From: Chitinophaga sp. | GTDB lineage: Bacteria > Bacteroidota > Bacteroidia > Chitinophagales > Chitinophagaceae | Direction: 5' to 3' | NCBI RefSeq assembly: GCF_017745275.1 | Contig: NZ_JAGHZS010000009.1 | Location: 186,001-250,000 of the forward strand | Length of the DNA stretch: 64,000 nt | Shown here: in pieces, positions 43,328-53,134 of the stretch | How positions within the stretch are numbered: the stretch's first letter is position 1 | Layout of the letters: each line of letters begins with the position of its first letter | The notes under the pieces: generated by a model | Told to the model about the DNA's origin: nothing | The model's input: the letters and a program-made list of their open reading frames with translations, nothing else | Database searches by the model: none | Translations under genes and position numbers: made by a program

Positions 43328-43816
43328 ATGGAAACACCACTCATTGATGCGGAAGTATTACTCGAACGTTTCAACGGTAAGGGTGGCTGGACATTTATCC
43401 GGCTGCCCAACCTGCCTAAAAGCCAGGGCTATTTTGGCATGCGTAAGGTCCGCGGCTTCATTGACCAGTATGAATTACCGCCCTGTAATCTTATGCCCAT
43501 TAAAAATGGGGTGATGATGCTACCCGTTAATGCCACCATCAGGAAACATATCAAAAAAGAAGCAGGCCAGCAGGTAAAATTGCTCCTCTACTCATTAGAT
43601 CCTGTACAGGAAATTATACCGGCAGATTTCCTGGAATGCCTGCAGGATGAACCTGATGCGCTGCGCAACTTCAACGCCCTGCCTAGGGCAGAACAGACCA
43701 GGTGCCTGCAATGGATAATGGAGGTAAGCGTACCTGAAGCAAGGATACAGCGGATGGCAGACGCCATTAATCACCTGGCAGCAGGAAGAAGTTACCTGGG
43801 AACAAGGAATAAATAA
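43328..43816 (+). CDS. YdeI/OmpD-associated family protein with DUF1905-like N-domain
   Basis: A 162-residue cytoplasmic protein. The N-terminal half (about 8-95) is a DUF1905-type beta domain (FNGKGGWTFIRLP, RKVRGFIDQYELPPCNLMP, ending in AGQQVKLLLYSLD). The C-terminal half (about 100-160) is the helical YdeI/OmpD-associated module (FLECLQDEPDALRNFNALP, EVSVPEARIQRMADAINHLAAG). Homologues have been linked to protection from bacteriocins, but the molecular role is unknown. It has its own promoter-like word and converges with the choloylglycine-hydrolase-family gene 26 nt away, with no clear terminator between. Confidence 0.87.
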   Translation: METPLIDAEVLLERFNGKGGWTFIRLPNLPKSQGYFGMRKVRGFIDQYELPPCNLMPIKNGVMMLPVNATIRKHIKKEAGQQVKLLLYSLDPVQEIIPADFLECLQDEPDALRNFNALPRAEQTRCLQWIMEVSVPEARIQRMADAINHLAAGRSYLGTRNK

Positions 43817-43842
43817 ACTACGACTCCCAACCAGCAGCAGCA

Positions 43843-44889
43843 TTACAACCCCTGGAACTTAAATGGCTTGCTGTCCACAAATGATTTCGCCGCATTCCCC
43901 GCATACGTTTCCCCATTTATCAACATCAGTTTCCGCACCGGTGCATTGGCTGAAAAATTCACATCTTTAAAATTTACCCAAAAAGTATTAGGCGTAATAG
44001 TAGATTCAAAGTAGTATACCAGGTTCTTCTGATCAGCCACTGTTCTCCACCGCGTAGAAGAAATATTGGGCTGATCGGGCGTTGAAATCCCCAATGGAAC
44101 AGAACAATTCCTGATCACACTAAAAACGCTGGCAGCGGCGAGGCGCATATCTCCTGTTTTAGGAATGGCATCAATATAAAAAGACGCCCGTACAAAACGA
44201 TCAGCCGCCCTGTTTGTACCCGGCAACATCACAGTGCCTCCAATTTCCCGCCAGTATTCTTCCAATGCCAACTGCTTTTCGAAGACAGGCGAATTGGTCA
44301 TCACTGTATACTTTGGATCTTCATGGATCACCAGTTTTCCATCCACATATTCAAAAACAGCATTGTCGCCGGAAGCGTCTGAAATAGATAAATGCAGGGT
44401 AGCCGTGCGCTCCATCCCCGGCACATTGTCAGTTACAATGGTAAAGGGTTCCGCTCTCATAGCTGTCACCACTTCACTTACCGTTGCATAATTATCCAAT
44501 ACATATTGTACCCAGGCAGCGATGGTCAGTCCCGGTTTTTGGTGATCCCATTCAGGATATTTGGACTCCGCCAACCAGAGTAAATTGGCTACCAACCCTT
44601 TTTCATTCATACCATCTGTACTGGAAATATCATATGCAGATGCGATGATACTTCCATATTTGGAAGTCCATTTCATTGTATTAGTCCCCGTTTCACCATT
44701 ACGGGACATTCCGCGCGGAAAGATCCAGAGATTGGTTTTAATATCTTCTTTCCAGTCCATTGACCGCGCCGTTAAAACCAGGCCATCAAGACCCTTATAT
44801 ACTGCTCTTGTGCAGGCTTCTACGCGCGCCTGCCTGGTAACTGCCAATAACATTACCAATATGACAACTGTGAAAGAGAAGTGTTTCAT
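43843..44889 (-). CDS. linear amide C-N hydrolase of the choloylglycine/penicillin V acylase family
   Basis: A 348-residue Ntn-type hydrolase made with a signal peptide whose cleavage exposes the nucleophile: RVEA-Cys26-TRAVY. Arg42 and Asp45 (in ARSMDW) fit the spacing of the known catalytic set (Cys+16, Cys+19). The conserved Asn is likely in KGLVANLLWL near residue 97, and a later Arg sits in DRFVRASFY. The family cuts amide bonds of bile salts, penicillin V or N-acyl homoserine lactones. In an environmental bacterium an acylase acting on acyl-homoserine lactones or beta-lactams is possible; the substrate is not decidable here. It is a single-gene unit. Confidence 0.9.
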   Translation of the reverse strand: MKHFSFTVVILVMLLAVTRQARVEACTRAVYKGLDGLVLTARSMDWKEDIKTNLWIFPRGMSRNGETGTNTMKWTSKYGSIIASAYDISSTDGMNEKGLVANLLWLAESKYPEWDHQKPGLTIAAWVQYVLDNYATVSEVVTAMRAEPFTIVTDNVPGMERTATLHLSISDASGDNAVFEYVDGKLVIHEDPKYTVMTNSPVFEKQLALEEYWREIGGTVMLPGTNRAADRFVRASFYIDAIPKTGDMRLAAASVFSVIRNCSVPLGISTPDQPNISSTRWRTVADQKNLVYYFESTITPNTFWVNFKDVNFSANAPVRKLMLINGETYAGNAAKSFVDSKPFKFQGL

Positions 44890-45001
44890 GTGAACATCAT
44901 TTTTCTTCTCTAAACAAGGAATCTGCTAAAAAGTTTTGATGAGCAACTGGTTTTCCTTCCCCCGCTTCTAATACAATGTACGGGCAACTACCGGTAGTTT
45001 A

Positions 45002-45054
45002 TATAAAAAGGAAATCCCTCTCCAAATGAGTTGTAGAGGGATTTCCTTTTTATA
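45002..45054 (-). terminator. strong terminator of the outer-membrane barrel gene
   Basis: A 20-bp perfect stem (45002-45021 with 45035-45054) with a 13-nt loop, core GGAAATCCCTCT/AGAGGGATTTCC flanked by A5 and T5 runs. It can act in both directions and lies 17 nt past the stop of the barrel gene. Confidence 0.85.
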
Positions 45055-45070
45055 CATTTCTTCATTTATA

Positions 45071-47895
45071 CTATTCCATTTCCGCATTCCTCTTTCCAAA
45101 CTTCCGCGGATACCACCCTATCCCCACCATAAAATACTGTTGCAACACACTGGTAGTACCATACCTGATAATGTTGGCACTACCGTAATTGATAATGCTG
45201 GTATTCTGATGCAACAGGTCCAAAGCTGACAGCTTCAGTTCCAGGTTGTTTCCTTTCATAAAACGATAAGACGCATACGCATTCCAGATCGTAAAATTGA
45301 TCGCACGCGACTGGGAAGCCTTGCTCTGGTTAAGGTTAATATTACTGCTCAGGGAAAGACGTTTCGTGCAGTTAGCACTGGCACTGAAACTGGTTTCATT
45401 GGTGCGGTTACGTAGCTCATTCGCATTAATGCCATCCTGTTTCGCATGGTACCAGCTAAAGCGCTGCACCAGGATAGCAGAAAAAATATCTTTAAAAGAA
45501 TAATACAGCTGAAGCTGGCTATTGCTTATCCTGTTATTGGAAGTATTCCAAATACCACCAATATTATTAGGTGTACTGTTAATCTGTATAAAGGTATTCG
45601 CGCTAACCTGCAACTGGTGTTCTTTCAATTTGAATGACTTGCTTACATTTCCACGCCCGTTCAGATACCGGTTGCCGTTTGCGTTTACCAGGTAATGCCG
45701 GCTACGTCCCTGCTGATCGGTGATACTGCTATCTGCAAAACTGTTATTGATCATGCCAATGTCCACTCCGAGGTTATAATTAAAATCACTGTGCCTGTCG
45801 ATGGTAAAATGATTGAACCCAAACGATAACTCCTTCTTATCTGCCGGCTTTAATGCCACATTGCCGTATTGGATATAATACTGGTTGGCACTGTCCACCA
45901 GTGGCACCAACTGTGAGGCAGTAGGGTATTGACTGCTGGCGGCGAACTTCATCGTATAATTATCTACAAATGCTCCCATCTGGTAGTTACTATAGCTGAT
46001 GTCAGCAGTGGGTATAAACCGCCGATAACTACGATTGATATTTTGAAAATCCCGGTCCGAGTGATTTTGCAGCTGGTAAAACTGCGCCTGGGCGGACAAT
46101 TGGATCGACCAGTTTTTTGAATAGCGGTTAGGTAACCACTTTGAAAAGCTCCTGTTCAGGTTCAGAGCAGGCTTTTCATCCAGGATAGTATACCTGCTGT
46201 CGTTTGTTAAATAACGGTTGAGGATATACGTATCCTTTGACTTGTCTTTGTCCGCTACCTCGTTGGTTTCGTGATGTGTATTTACATCCAGGCTGTTATA
46301 CAGCTCCATTCGCATGGACCGCAATAAACGCCCGAACAGCCATATCGACAAATCTCCTATCGTCGTTCCCAGGTGTTGTTTAACATCGTTGCTACGCATG
46401 TTATACCGGCGATCAAACAGCTTGTTTTGTGAAGGATCTTCCACCGCCGTAAACTGGCTCTGTTGCAGCTTGTCAGTATTGTTACCGGCAGCAATAAAAG
46501 AATAGTCAACCTGGTACTGATGGGGGCGCCGGTTCCGTTGGTCTCCGGCCGTCATATGCCTGGTACCAATTTCCAATGCCAGGCTTTTAGCATCGCTGTT
46601 GCTTTGATTGCGCTCATGATTGGTGCTTTGTAATACCTGCTCGCCATTATACACACTACTTTCACTGCTGCTGTTATCATGCGTGGCGTCAGCATTTAAA
46701 GCAGCCCCGCGTAAAAGCGATTATTGTTTTCCAGCTTATCGTATCTCGATGAAAAACGATGGTTGGTATTAGTAGAGCGACTGCCCGACTGATCATCCTG
46801 TGTCAGTGTACTATCTTTTCCCAGCGAAGTAATTGTTTTTGAATTACCCGCCACCTCATTCACATTATTCTTTAGGAAATAACTCATATTCAGCCGGTTC
46901 TCGTGGTTGTAATCGGGATTAGGTATAAAGTCACGTTGAAACACCACGCCACCTGATCTCGGCTGGTTAATGCCCGATGCGTTAAATCTTGTCTGGTACT
47001 CTGTTCCAGCACCTACGCCTTTAAATGTACTGTTACGCAACAACTCATCTGCGCTGGCCGCTTCTTTGTTGATATTGTTGGCGGCACCTACGATGCCTAA
47101 CTGTATCCCGGGCGAAAAAAAGTTGAGGCTGGCATCTGCTTCAAAGCGCTTATCGGAACCATAGCCGGCAGACATCTTTCCAAAATGCCCCATGCGCTTA
47201 TTGGCTTTGAGTTTAATATTTACTTCGGTAACAGAGTCTAACTGGTTTTCCGGGTTCTTGCTTCTTTGATATACCTGTACCTTATCTACGGCATCTTTCG
47301 GAATATTTTGTGTAGCTACTCTTTTATCACCGCCGAAAAAAGGCTTCCCATCCACTAATACACTCTTCACCTCGCGCCCGTTAATGGTGATAGTACCATC
47401 TCCCCAAAGTGTAACGCCGGGCAATACCCGCAGCAGATCTTCTGTTTGGGCATTGGGATCCAGCCTGAAAGCATCCGCGTTAAATTCGAGGGTATCGCCA
47501 TTCATTTGCACCGGCGGAACTGCCACTACTTCCACTTCTTTCAAAGTATTTTCACCCCGCTCCAGGTTCAGCGTTTTTAAATCCACCTCGCTATCAGTAA
47601 TGGTAAATTTCTTTACAAAGCTGCGGTAACCCATATAGCTGACCACTATCCGCAACGGTTGTTTCACCGGCAGTGCAGCAAAATGAAACTCCCCGAAACT
47701 ATTCGATAACTGGTAACTGATTAAGCTGGAATCTTTCACCAGGTAAACCGCTAATGTGGCCGCCGGTAAATTATAATCGTGTGTAGAATCCCGTACAATG
47801 CCTTTAGCCGCGCCAGTCCAGGTGCTATCCCGCTTCTGCGAAAAGGCAAGTGTGGTCATCCATACAAAAATACTCAGTAAGAGGAATGGCTTCAT
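45071..47895 (-). pseudogene. outer-membrane beta-barrel (TonB-receptor-like) protein, frameshifted
   Basis: Two minus-strand frames form one gene of about 941 codons. The first (47895-46696) has a signal peptide, a carboxypeptidase-regulatory-like domain (GIVRDSTHDYNLPAATLAVY) and a plug (DLLRVLPGVTLWGDGTITI, VLVDGKPFFGGD), and stops at NNRFYAGLL. The second carries the rest of the barrel and ends in FGKRNAEME; its frame continues upstream of 46654 into sensible sequence (LNADATHDNSSSE). One extra G in the G4 run at 46705-46708 would restore FYAGAALNADATHD. Architecture fits the outer-membrane beta-barrel family rather than SusC, and no SusD is adjacent. A recent mutation, phase variation or a sequencing error are all possible. 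Confidence 0.85.
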
Positions 47896-48097
47896 GCGGT
47901 TACAAATTGTCTTTGGGTATCAAGGGTACAATGACTGGATTACTAATTTGCATTACCATGGGGATATTTATTTTTTCATCTTCACTCGGCACACCACCAA
48001 CTTTTCAAGTACACCTGCTACCATGCACCATCATTTAAATGTAATGTAAAAATTATTTTATTTTTTATATTTCGGGAGATAGATAAGCTCACAGAAC

Positions 48098-48129
48098 AAA
48101 AAAAGCCCCGCGCGGTTGCGCAGGGCTTT
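48098..48129 (-). terminator. terminator of the ten-gene SusCD cluster
   Basis: Stem AAAGCCC-C-GCGC / GCGC-A-GGGCTTT (48102-48113 with 48118-48129) with a GGTT loop and one mismatch. On the minus strand it is followed by a T-run (48098-48104, partly in the stem). It lies 20 nt past the stop of the last gene of the cluster. Confidence 0.8.
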
Positions 48130-48149
48130 CACATATTTAATAACGGCTA

Positions 48150-49811
48150 TTACTGTACAATCGCAGTTTTACCATCCAGCATCCACTCCGATTTCATTTT
48201 CACTCCCATCCATGCCAGCACATTCACCGCGAGATCCATAGAATGAGGCACCAATAATGTGGCATCCACATCAGAAGGATTCAGGATATCTTTTTTTGCA
48301 TCCCAGCGCAAACCGTTGGAGATAGTCAGGTCTGCTCCACTGGGACTGTCGTCTTTAATAAAATTGCCCGCAGGTACTTCATTCGCTTTCCAATAGCCGA
48401 TCAGCGAACCATAGTTGGGATGCGCTTTGGTTATCGTTCTGAACGACCAGTCATAAATCACCGACTCAGAAAGTACACTGTTCCAGACCCGGATATCTGC
48501 GATATAGTTATCACCGGAACCATTAGCGCCATTATAACCATAGTTCAGCGTACCATCAGTACCTACTACGAAAGGTAAACCTGCATCTATCGTCCCCATG
48601 TCTTTGATGCTGGGACCAGACACAAAAAATTTTCCATCTTTATAAAAGCTCACGACCCCTTTCCTGTCAAAGGTAACCGAGATATGATGCCACTTGCCAT
48701 CCGCTACCGGAGGGCCATTGCGCACATCAATCCTGGAGGCACTGGCGCCTTTATAGTTCAACCGGAGGTTACCATTGGTTTTATAAATCACCCAGCCAAT
48801 GTTGCCACCACTCCCCCAGTTTTTATTGGCAATTACGCCATGGTCATCATCTCCATCGTAGGTCGTTTGTATATTAAACTCAATGGTGAAGTCCTGTGTA
48901 GCACCGAAGTGGAAGAGCGGATCATTGGAATAGGCTGCGTGGTCTTTTCCATCTTTACGATAAAAAAACGGGAAACTACCCTCGTATGGTACGTTCACCG
49001 GCGGCAATTCCAATACCTGCCCGGTAAGGCGCTGATTGTAATACAACAGGAAGTTATTGCGCTCCGGGAAAGAGCTGCCACCGTAGGTGCCTCCATCGGT
49101 GCCGCCATGGTTGGAACCAATCACAATAAGCCAGTCTTCCTGGTTATAATTACTCCTGCTTTTGAGTACACCCAATATTTCACCGATGTAGGCATCTACC
49201 TGGTGAATAGCATCCGTATAGGCGGTAGCGTTAGCCGTAAATCCATTGTTTATACCCGCTGCATTCACGCTACTGAAAGCTACCACCAGCACATCTGGAT
49301 TGCTGTGCTGCAGGCGTTCTATCGCGGAATCTTTTGCTGCCAGGTCATCACCAATCGTTTTCACCAACCTGGTTACCCCTGCCAGCGTATCATTGAAAGA
49401 AGCGCTGCTGCTGATGCTGGTAATATTGAGTGATCTGTCTGCCAACCGCTGTGCAAAAGAAGGATAGGCTGCCAGGTTATTACCTGCATAAGCAGCGCCT
49501 GTTACTCCATTTTTGTAGTTGACTGCGCCGGTAAATAAACTGGCCCAGGCGGCTGCATCGCGTGTAGACGTATCCGTTACTGCATCCCAGCTATATACGC
49601 TATTCGATAATAAAGATTTGATGTTAGGCACCGCGGCATCCCGCACTACCTGTCCCCGCGCGCCTTCTATTGCAATCACCAGCACTTTCTTTTTAATGGC
49701 AGGCGGTAGCGAATCAGGTGTTACCTTGCGATCAAATAACTCCGGCTTATTACAACTGCCCATGAAGAACAGGACACAGGCAAAAACGGGCAATAATATA
49801 TATCTGTTCAT
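48150..49811 (-). CDS. lipoprotein: alkaline-phosphatase-superfamily domain (degenerate) + LamG domain
   Basis: A 553-residue lipoprotein (lipobox FFMGSC, Cys20). Residues 40-270 follow the phosphodiesterase/sulfatase fold: VLVIAIEGARG, SLFTGAVNYKNGVTG, VDAYIGEIL, WLIVIGSNHGG. By-eye alignment puts Glu49, Asp85, Asn183, Ile187 and Asn234 where the family has a metal Asp, the Thr/Ser nucleophile, Asp, His and Asp, so catalysis is doubtful. Residues about 300-460 form a LamG/concanavalin-like domain (FTIEFNIQTT, WHHISVTFDRKG). It is the last gene of the cluster, 26 nt after a paralogue with the same layout. A surface binding protein is more likely than an enzyme. Confidence 0.8.
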   Translation of the reverse strand: MNRYILLPVFACVLFFMGSCNKPELFDRKVTPDSLPPAIKKKVLVIAIEGARGQVVRDAAVPNIKSLLSNSVYSWDAVTDTSTRDAAAWASLFTGAVNYKNGVTGAAYAGNNLAAYPSFAQRLADRSLNITSISSSASFNDTLAGVTRLVKTIGDDLAAKDSAIERLQHSNPDVLVVAFSSVNAAGINNGFTANATAYTDAIHQVDAYIGEILGVLKSRSNYNQEDWLIVIGSNHGGTDGGTYGGSSFPERNNFLLYYNQRLTGQVLELPPVNVPYEGSFPFFYRKDGKDHAAYSNDPLFHFGATQDFTIEFNIQTTYDGDDDHGVIANKNWGSGGNIGWVIYKTNGNLRLNYKGASASRIDVRNGPPVADGKWHHISVTFDRKGVVSFYKDGKFFVSGPSIKDMGTIDAGLPFVVGTDGTLNYGYNGANGSGDNYIADIRVWNSVLSESVIYDWSFRTITKAHPNYGSLIGYWKANEVPAGNFIKDDSPSGADLTISNGLRWDAKKDILNPSDVDATLLVPHSMDLAVNVLAWMGVKMKSEWMLDGKTAIVQ

Positions 49812-49837
49812 GATAAATCTTTAAGGTCACTGATAAA

Positions 49838-51511
49838 TTAAGGCAGCCAGGAAATACCATCCAGGTTCCATCCCGGGTCTACGGTGATGCGCAGCCATGA
49901 TAATAAGGTGGGCATGATATCCACGCTTTGCGGTACCGGCGCCGGTATGGCCGTATTACAGAAGTCAATTTCCTGCGCTACCCACTGTGGTGCATTATTA
50001 AACGTCAGGTCCTTTTTAAGCGGGCCGGCATCTTTTAGCGTACCGCCGGTATTTTCGATTCCCTTCCACCAGCCTATCATGCGGTCGTAATACGGATTGC
50101 CGGTTTGTACGGTATCACAATGACGATACTTCGCCATATCTGCCTTTGTCCAAACGGTGTCCCATATACGAATATTGGCCAGCGAAAAGTCGCAGTTCCC
50201 GTCTGTATAGCGATAAGTACCGGAAATATCATCTCCCACCACCAGTTTCAGATCGCTGGCAGGGGCAAACGGCGACAGGTTATTAAGGGAGCTGGTACCT
50301 ACCTGCACTCCGTCCTGGTAAAGCACCACGGTGCCCGGTGCACTGCTGCGGTCAATCGTTACCGCCACGGTATGCCATTGATTATCCGTAATAGCTGGTC
50401 CACTGGAGGTAATGTCTACACGGGCACCACCCGCCCCATCACCGGCCTGAAACTTCCATTTATCACTGCCTTTCGGGCATAGCAACCAACCGGCATTGTT
50501 TCCACTCGCCCAGCTCTTGTTGCCGATAAAAGGAGGATCGCCGCCAGCAAATGTGGACGACCTTACAGATATAGCTACGGTGAACTTTTTAATACGTTCG
50601 AAATCATAGAAGGGGTCCCTGGAATAGCTGTAATCGCCGATAGCTGCATAACGAACAGCTTTCAGCGAATTCAGTGGCGGCACTACTTCATGCTTAGCAA
50701 ACTTCGCATTCGCAAAAAGCGTAAAAATATTACGTTCCTCAAAAGAGTTGCTTCCTTCCTTGTTGCCGATGCCTCCATGATCGGAAGTGATGATCACCAG
50801 CCAGTCTTCCTTATCTTTATCAGGCCTGCTGTTGACCGCCGCCAGCAAATCACCTACATAGCCATCTACCGTGGTAATTGCCGTCATATATTCTTCTACA
50901 TCCGGGCCATAGCCACTCTGATGCGCGGCGGTTTGTACGCCGCTGAACCCTGCCACGATGATATCAGCATTGTCCGTTTTGATACGGTTCACCGTTGTAT
51001 CGCGTACTGCGGCATCGTTATCCGGCAGGTTCACCGTTACATCTGCCTGGGAAAACAACTGGCTGTTCAGGATAGACCAGGACTGTACAGACACGGTGCG
51101 TAGCTGGGGGGCCAGTGTTTTCAGGTATTTGAGGCCAATAGGATAACGGGTAAAATTACTACCCGAAAAAGTATTGCTGGTAACGCCATGTTTATTGCTC
51201 CATACCCCGGTTAGCAATGTAGACCAGGTAGCGCCACTGTTGGTAGGCGCCTGCGTTAACGCATCAAAACTGTAGATGGCGTTCGGCAACAGTCCCAGCA
51301 TATGAGGTGCCTGCGCCTTACGCATCACATCTCCGCGAACACCGGAAATACCGATGAACAGTACTTTCCGTTTCACGGCGGTGGTAACCGGCGCACTGGT
51401 GGTATCGTTCGGATTGATATCCACCGGCGCATCCACTACGGCCATTTTTTCTTTGAAACAGGCTGCCAGCAACAACAGCAAGCCTGCCAGGGGAAATAAT
51501 TTTTTCATCAT
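49838..51511 (-). CDS. lipoprotein: alkaline-phosphatase-superfamily domain + LamG domain, paralogue
   Basis: A 557-residue lipoprotein (LLLAAC, Cys18) with the same two-domain layout as its downstream neighbour. The phosphatase-like part (about 47-280) has VLFIGISGVRGD, NSGATWSTLLTG, AAHQSGYGP and VIITSDHGG. It keeps His197, Asp244, His245 and a possible Ser92 nucleophile, but has Ser56 and Gln193 at two expected metal Asp positions. It is thus less eroded than its paralogue yet still unusual. LamG domain at about 310-470 (FTVAISVRSST, WHTVAVTIDRS). It lies 5 nt after the DUF5008 gene, in one transcript. Substrate or ligand unknown. Confidence 0.82.
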   Translation of the reverse strand: MMKKLFPLAGLLLLLAACFKEKMAVVDAPVDINPNDTTSAPVTTAVKRKVLFIGISGVRGDVMRKAQAPHMLGLLPNAIYSFDALTQAPTNSGATWSTLLTGVWSNKHGVTSNTFSGSNFTRYPIGLKYLKTLAPQLRTVSVQSWSILNSQLFSQADVTVNLPDNDAAVRDTTVNRIKTDNADIIVAGFSGVQTAAHQSGYGPDVEEYMTAITTVDGYVGDLLAAVNSRPDKDKEDWLVIITSDHGGIGNKEGSNSFEERNIFTLFANAKFAKHEVVPPLNSLKAVRYAAIGDYSYSRDPFYDFERIKKFTVAISVRSSTFAGGDPPFIGNKSWASGNNAGWLLCPKGSDKWKFQAGDGAGGARVDITSSGPAITDNQWHTVAVTIDRSSAPGTVVLYQDGVQVGTSSLNNLSPFAPASDLKLVVGDDISGTYRYTDGNCDFSLANIRIWDTVWTKADMAKYRHCDTVQTGNPYYDRMIGWWKGIENTGGTLKDAGPLKKDLTFNNAPQWVAQEIDFCNTAIPAPVPQSVDIMPTLLSWLRITVDPGWNLDGISWLP

Positions 51512-51516
51512 AGCTA

Positions 51517-53124
51517 TTAATATCGCAGTAACATAATACGGTTCAGTGGCAGCATGTCATACTGGGTAAACTGGCCAACCATGATGGCGCCATTACCATT
51601 CGGTATATTGATCATATCCAGGATCAAGCCGTTGAGCGCTCCCATCGAGTTATACCCTTTACTCATTTTCCCATCTTCATCCAGGATCACGGTACCTCCG
51701 CGTTTCACACCGGAAAACGTTTCGAATACGCCGCCCAGGAATATCTTTCCATTTTTCAGTTGGATGGCGGAAGATGGTATACCGCCGGGCCCCGCCTCAG
51801 GTCCGGTGCCCACGCTGAAACCGTCATACAACGAACCATTGGGATTTAATACCGCTACGCGGTGTGCTTCTTTTCCATTGACTTTTGAGAACATACCACC
51901 GACCAGGTAACGGCCATCTTTCAGTGGAGAAACAACGGTGACCTTATCATCCGGCCCTGCACCGGTATTGAAGCCGGGATCTATTTCTCCATCCGGGTTT
52001 AACCGGGCCACGCTGCCGGTCAACTGACCATGAAAGCGGCTAAAGCTGCCTGCCAGCATGATTTTACCATCTGCCTGTATCATGGCCGTACTGATGTATC
52101 CGTTGGGACCTTCGTAGCTGCGGCGACGGCCGGCATCAAAATTAAAGGTGGAGTCAAAGCTGCCGTCTTCATTCAACCGCATGATACCTTCCATGCGAAT
52201 GCTGTCTACCAGGATAGAGTCCCGCTTACCATCCGCAGTAATACCCGCATAGTTTCTCCGCATAAAATATTTAAACCCTCCTATCAGCACCAGCTTACCA
52301 CTATCCGGTGTTTGCAGTACTTTAGTAATGGCCCCGTCCAGGTAAACGTTCAGTGCCGGTATGGTATCATGGTTGCCCAATGGCGTTACAATAACGGTAC
52401 TGTCATACATGCCATTTGGATTCAACCGTACAATATTGCTGACATACCCGCTTTTAAAGCGTTCGTTGTAGTTATTGAAATCACCGGCAATAATGTATTT
52501 GCCGGATGCCTGTACTACCATACTGTTTACAGTACCTGATATGCCTTTTCCCACTTTAAAATCGCGATCCACCGTACCATCTGCGTTAATACGCGCCAGG
52601 CTACGGTAGCCATTCCTGGCGCCGGAATTATCATAATCAGTAAAGCTACCACCCACCAGGTATTTCCCTCCTGGTACAAACGTAATGGTGTTAATCACAT
52701 TGTCGGATGCACCCGGTACCGCATGAAAATTGGGGTCAATACTAACAGGGCCGATTACACGAAAATTAGGTCCTGCAAATAATTGCCGTTGCACCGTTAA
52801 TGAAATGATACCGGTGCTGGCATTGTCAGGAACGGTAGCAGTGATACTGGATGCGGTAACCGCTGTAATCTGGCCCGGCACATCATTAAATTTGATGACC
52901 ATGCCGCTGTCTTTGTACTTCAGGAAACCGCTCCCGTTAATAGTCACGGTAGCACCAATGGCACCGGATGCCGGCGCAGCAGCCGATTTATCGATCTTTA
53001 TATTCAACGGCTCTTTGGCGTTGGCATAAGGATCTTTCCCGGTATAATTATCTTTTTTGCAGGCAGTGTATAACAGCAACAGGCATGCACTACTCCACAG
53101 CGAAAGTTTTTGTATGTTCCTCAT
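51517..53124 (-). CDS. DUF5008-type lipoprotein with IPT/TIG domain and delta-60 repeats
   Basis: A 535-residue lipoprotein (lipobox LLYTAC, Cys22, then KKDNYTG). Residues about 45-125 form an IPT/TIG immunoglobulin-like domain (GATVTINGSGFL, ITATVPDNASTGIISLTV). From about 135 on, repeated blades of the delta-60/DUF5122 kind recur, each with a GGSF/GDF/GGMF motif and an NPDG or NADG turn (for example KYLVGGSFTDYDNSG, RLNPDGEIDPGFN). They should form a beta-propeller exposed on the surface. It lies between the fasciclin and the LamG-phosphatase genes, 10 nt and 5 nt away. Probably a ligand-binding accessory of the preceding SusC/SusD pair. Confidence 0.88.
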   Translation of the reverse strand: MRNIQKLSLWSSACLLLLYTACKKDNYTGKDPYANAKEPLNIKIDKSAAAPASGAIGATVTINGSGFLKYKDSGMVIKFNDVPGQITAVTASSITATVPDNASTGIISLTVQRQLFAGPNFRVIGPVSIDPNFHAVPGASDNVINTITFVPGGKYLVGGSFTDYDNSGARNGYRSLARINADGTVDRDFKVGKGISGTVNSMVVQASGKYIIAGDFNNYNERFKSGYVSNIVRLNPNGMYDSTVIVTPLGNHDTIPALNVYLDGAITKVLQTPDSGKLVLIGGFKYFMRRNYAGITADGKRDSILVDSIRMEGIMRLNEDGSFDSTFNFDAGRRRSYEGPNGYISTAMIQADGKIMLAGSFSRFHGQLTGSVARLNPDGEIDPGFNTGAGPDDKVTVVSPLKDGRYLVGGMFSKVNGKEAHRVAVLNPNGSLYDGFSVGTGPEAGPGGIPSSAIQLKNGKIFLGGVFETFSGVKRGGTVILDEDGKMSKGYNSMGALNGLILDMINIPNGNGAIMVGQFTQYDMLPLNRIMLLRY

Positions 53125-53134
53125 GATAAATACG

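Noticed and set aside
46690..46710. Programmed -1 ribosomal frameshift in the barrel gene
   Set aside because: The zero-frame codons before the stop (GGG CTG CTT TAA) offer no X-XXY-YYZ slippery heptamer, and there is no precedent in this family; a one-base indel in the G-run explains it better.
48684..49433. 249-codon open frame on the plus strand inside the LamG-phosphatase gene
   Set aside because: It is antisense to a well-supported lipoprotein gene, lacks any family pattern and arises from codon bias of the opposite strand.
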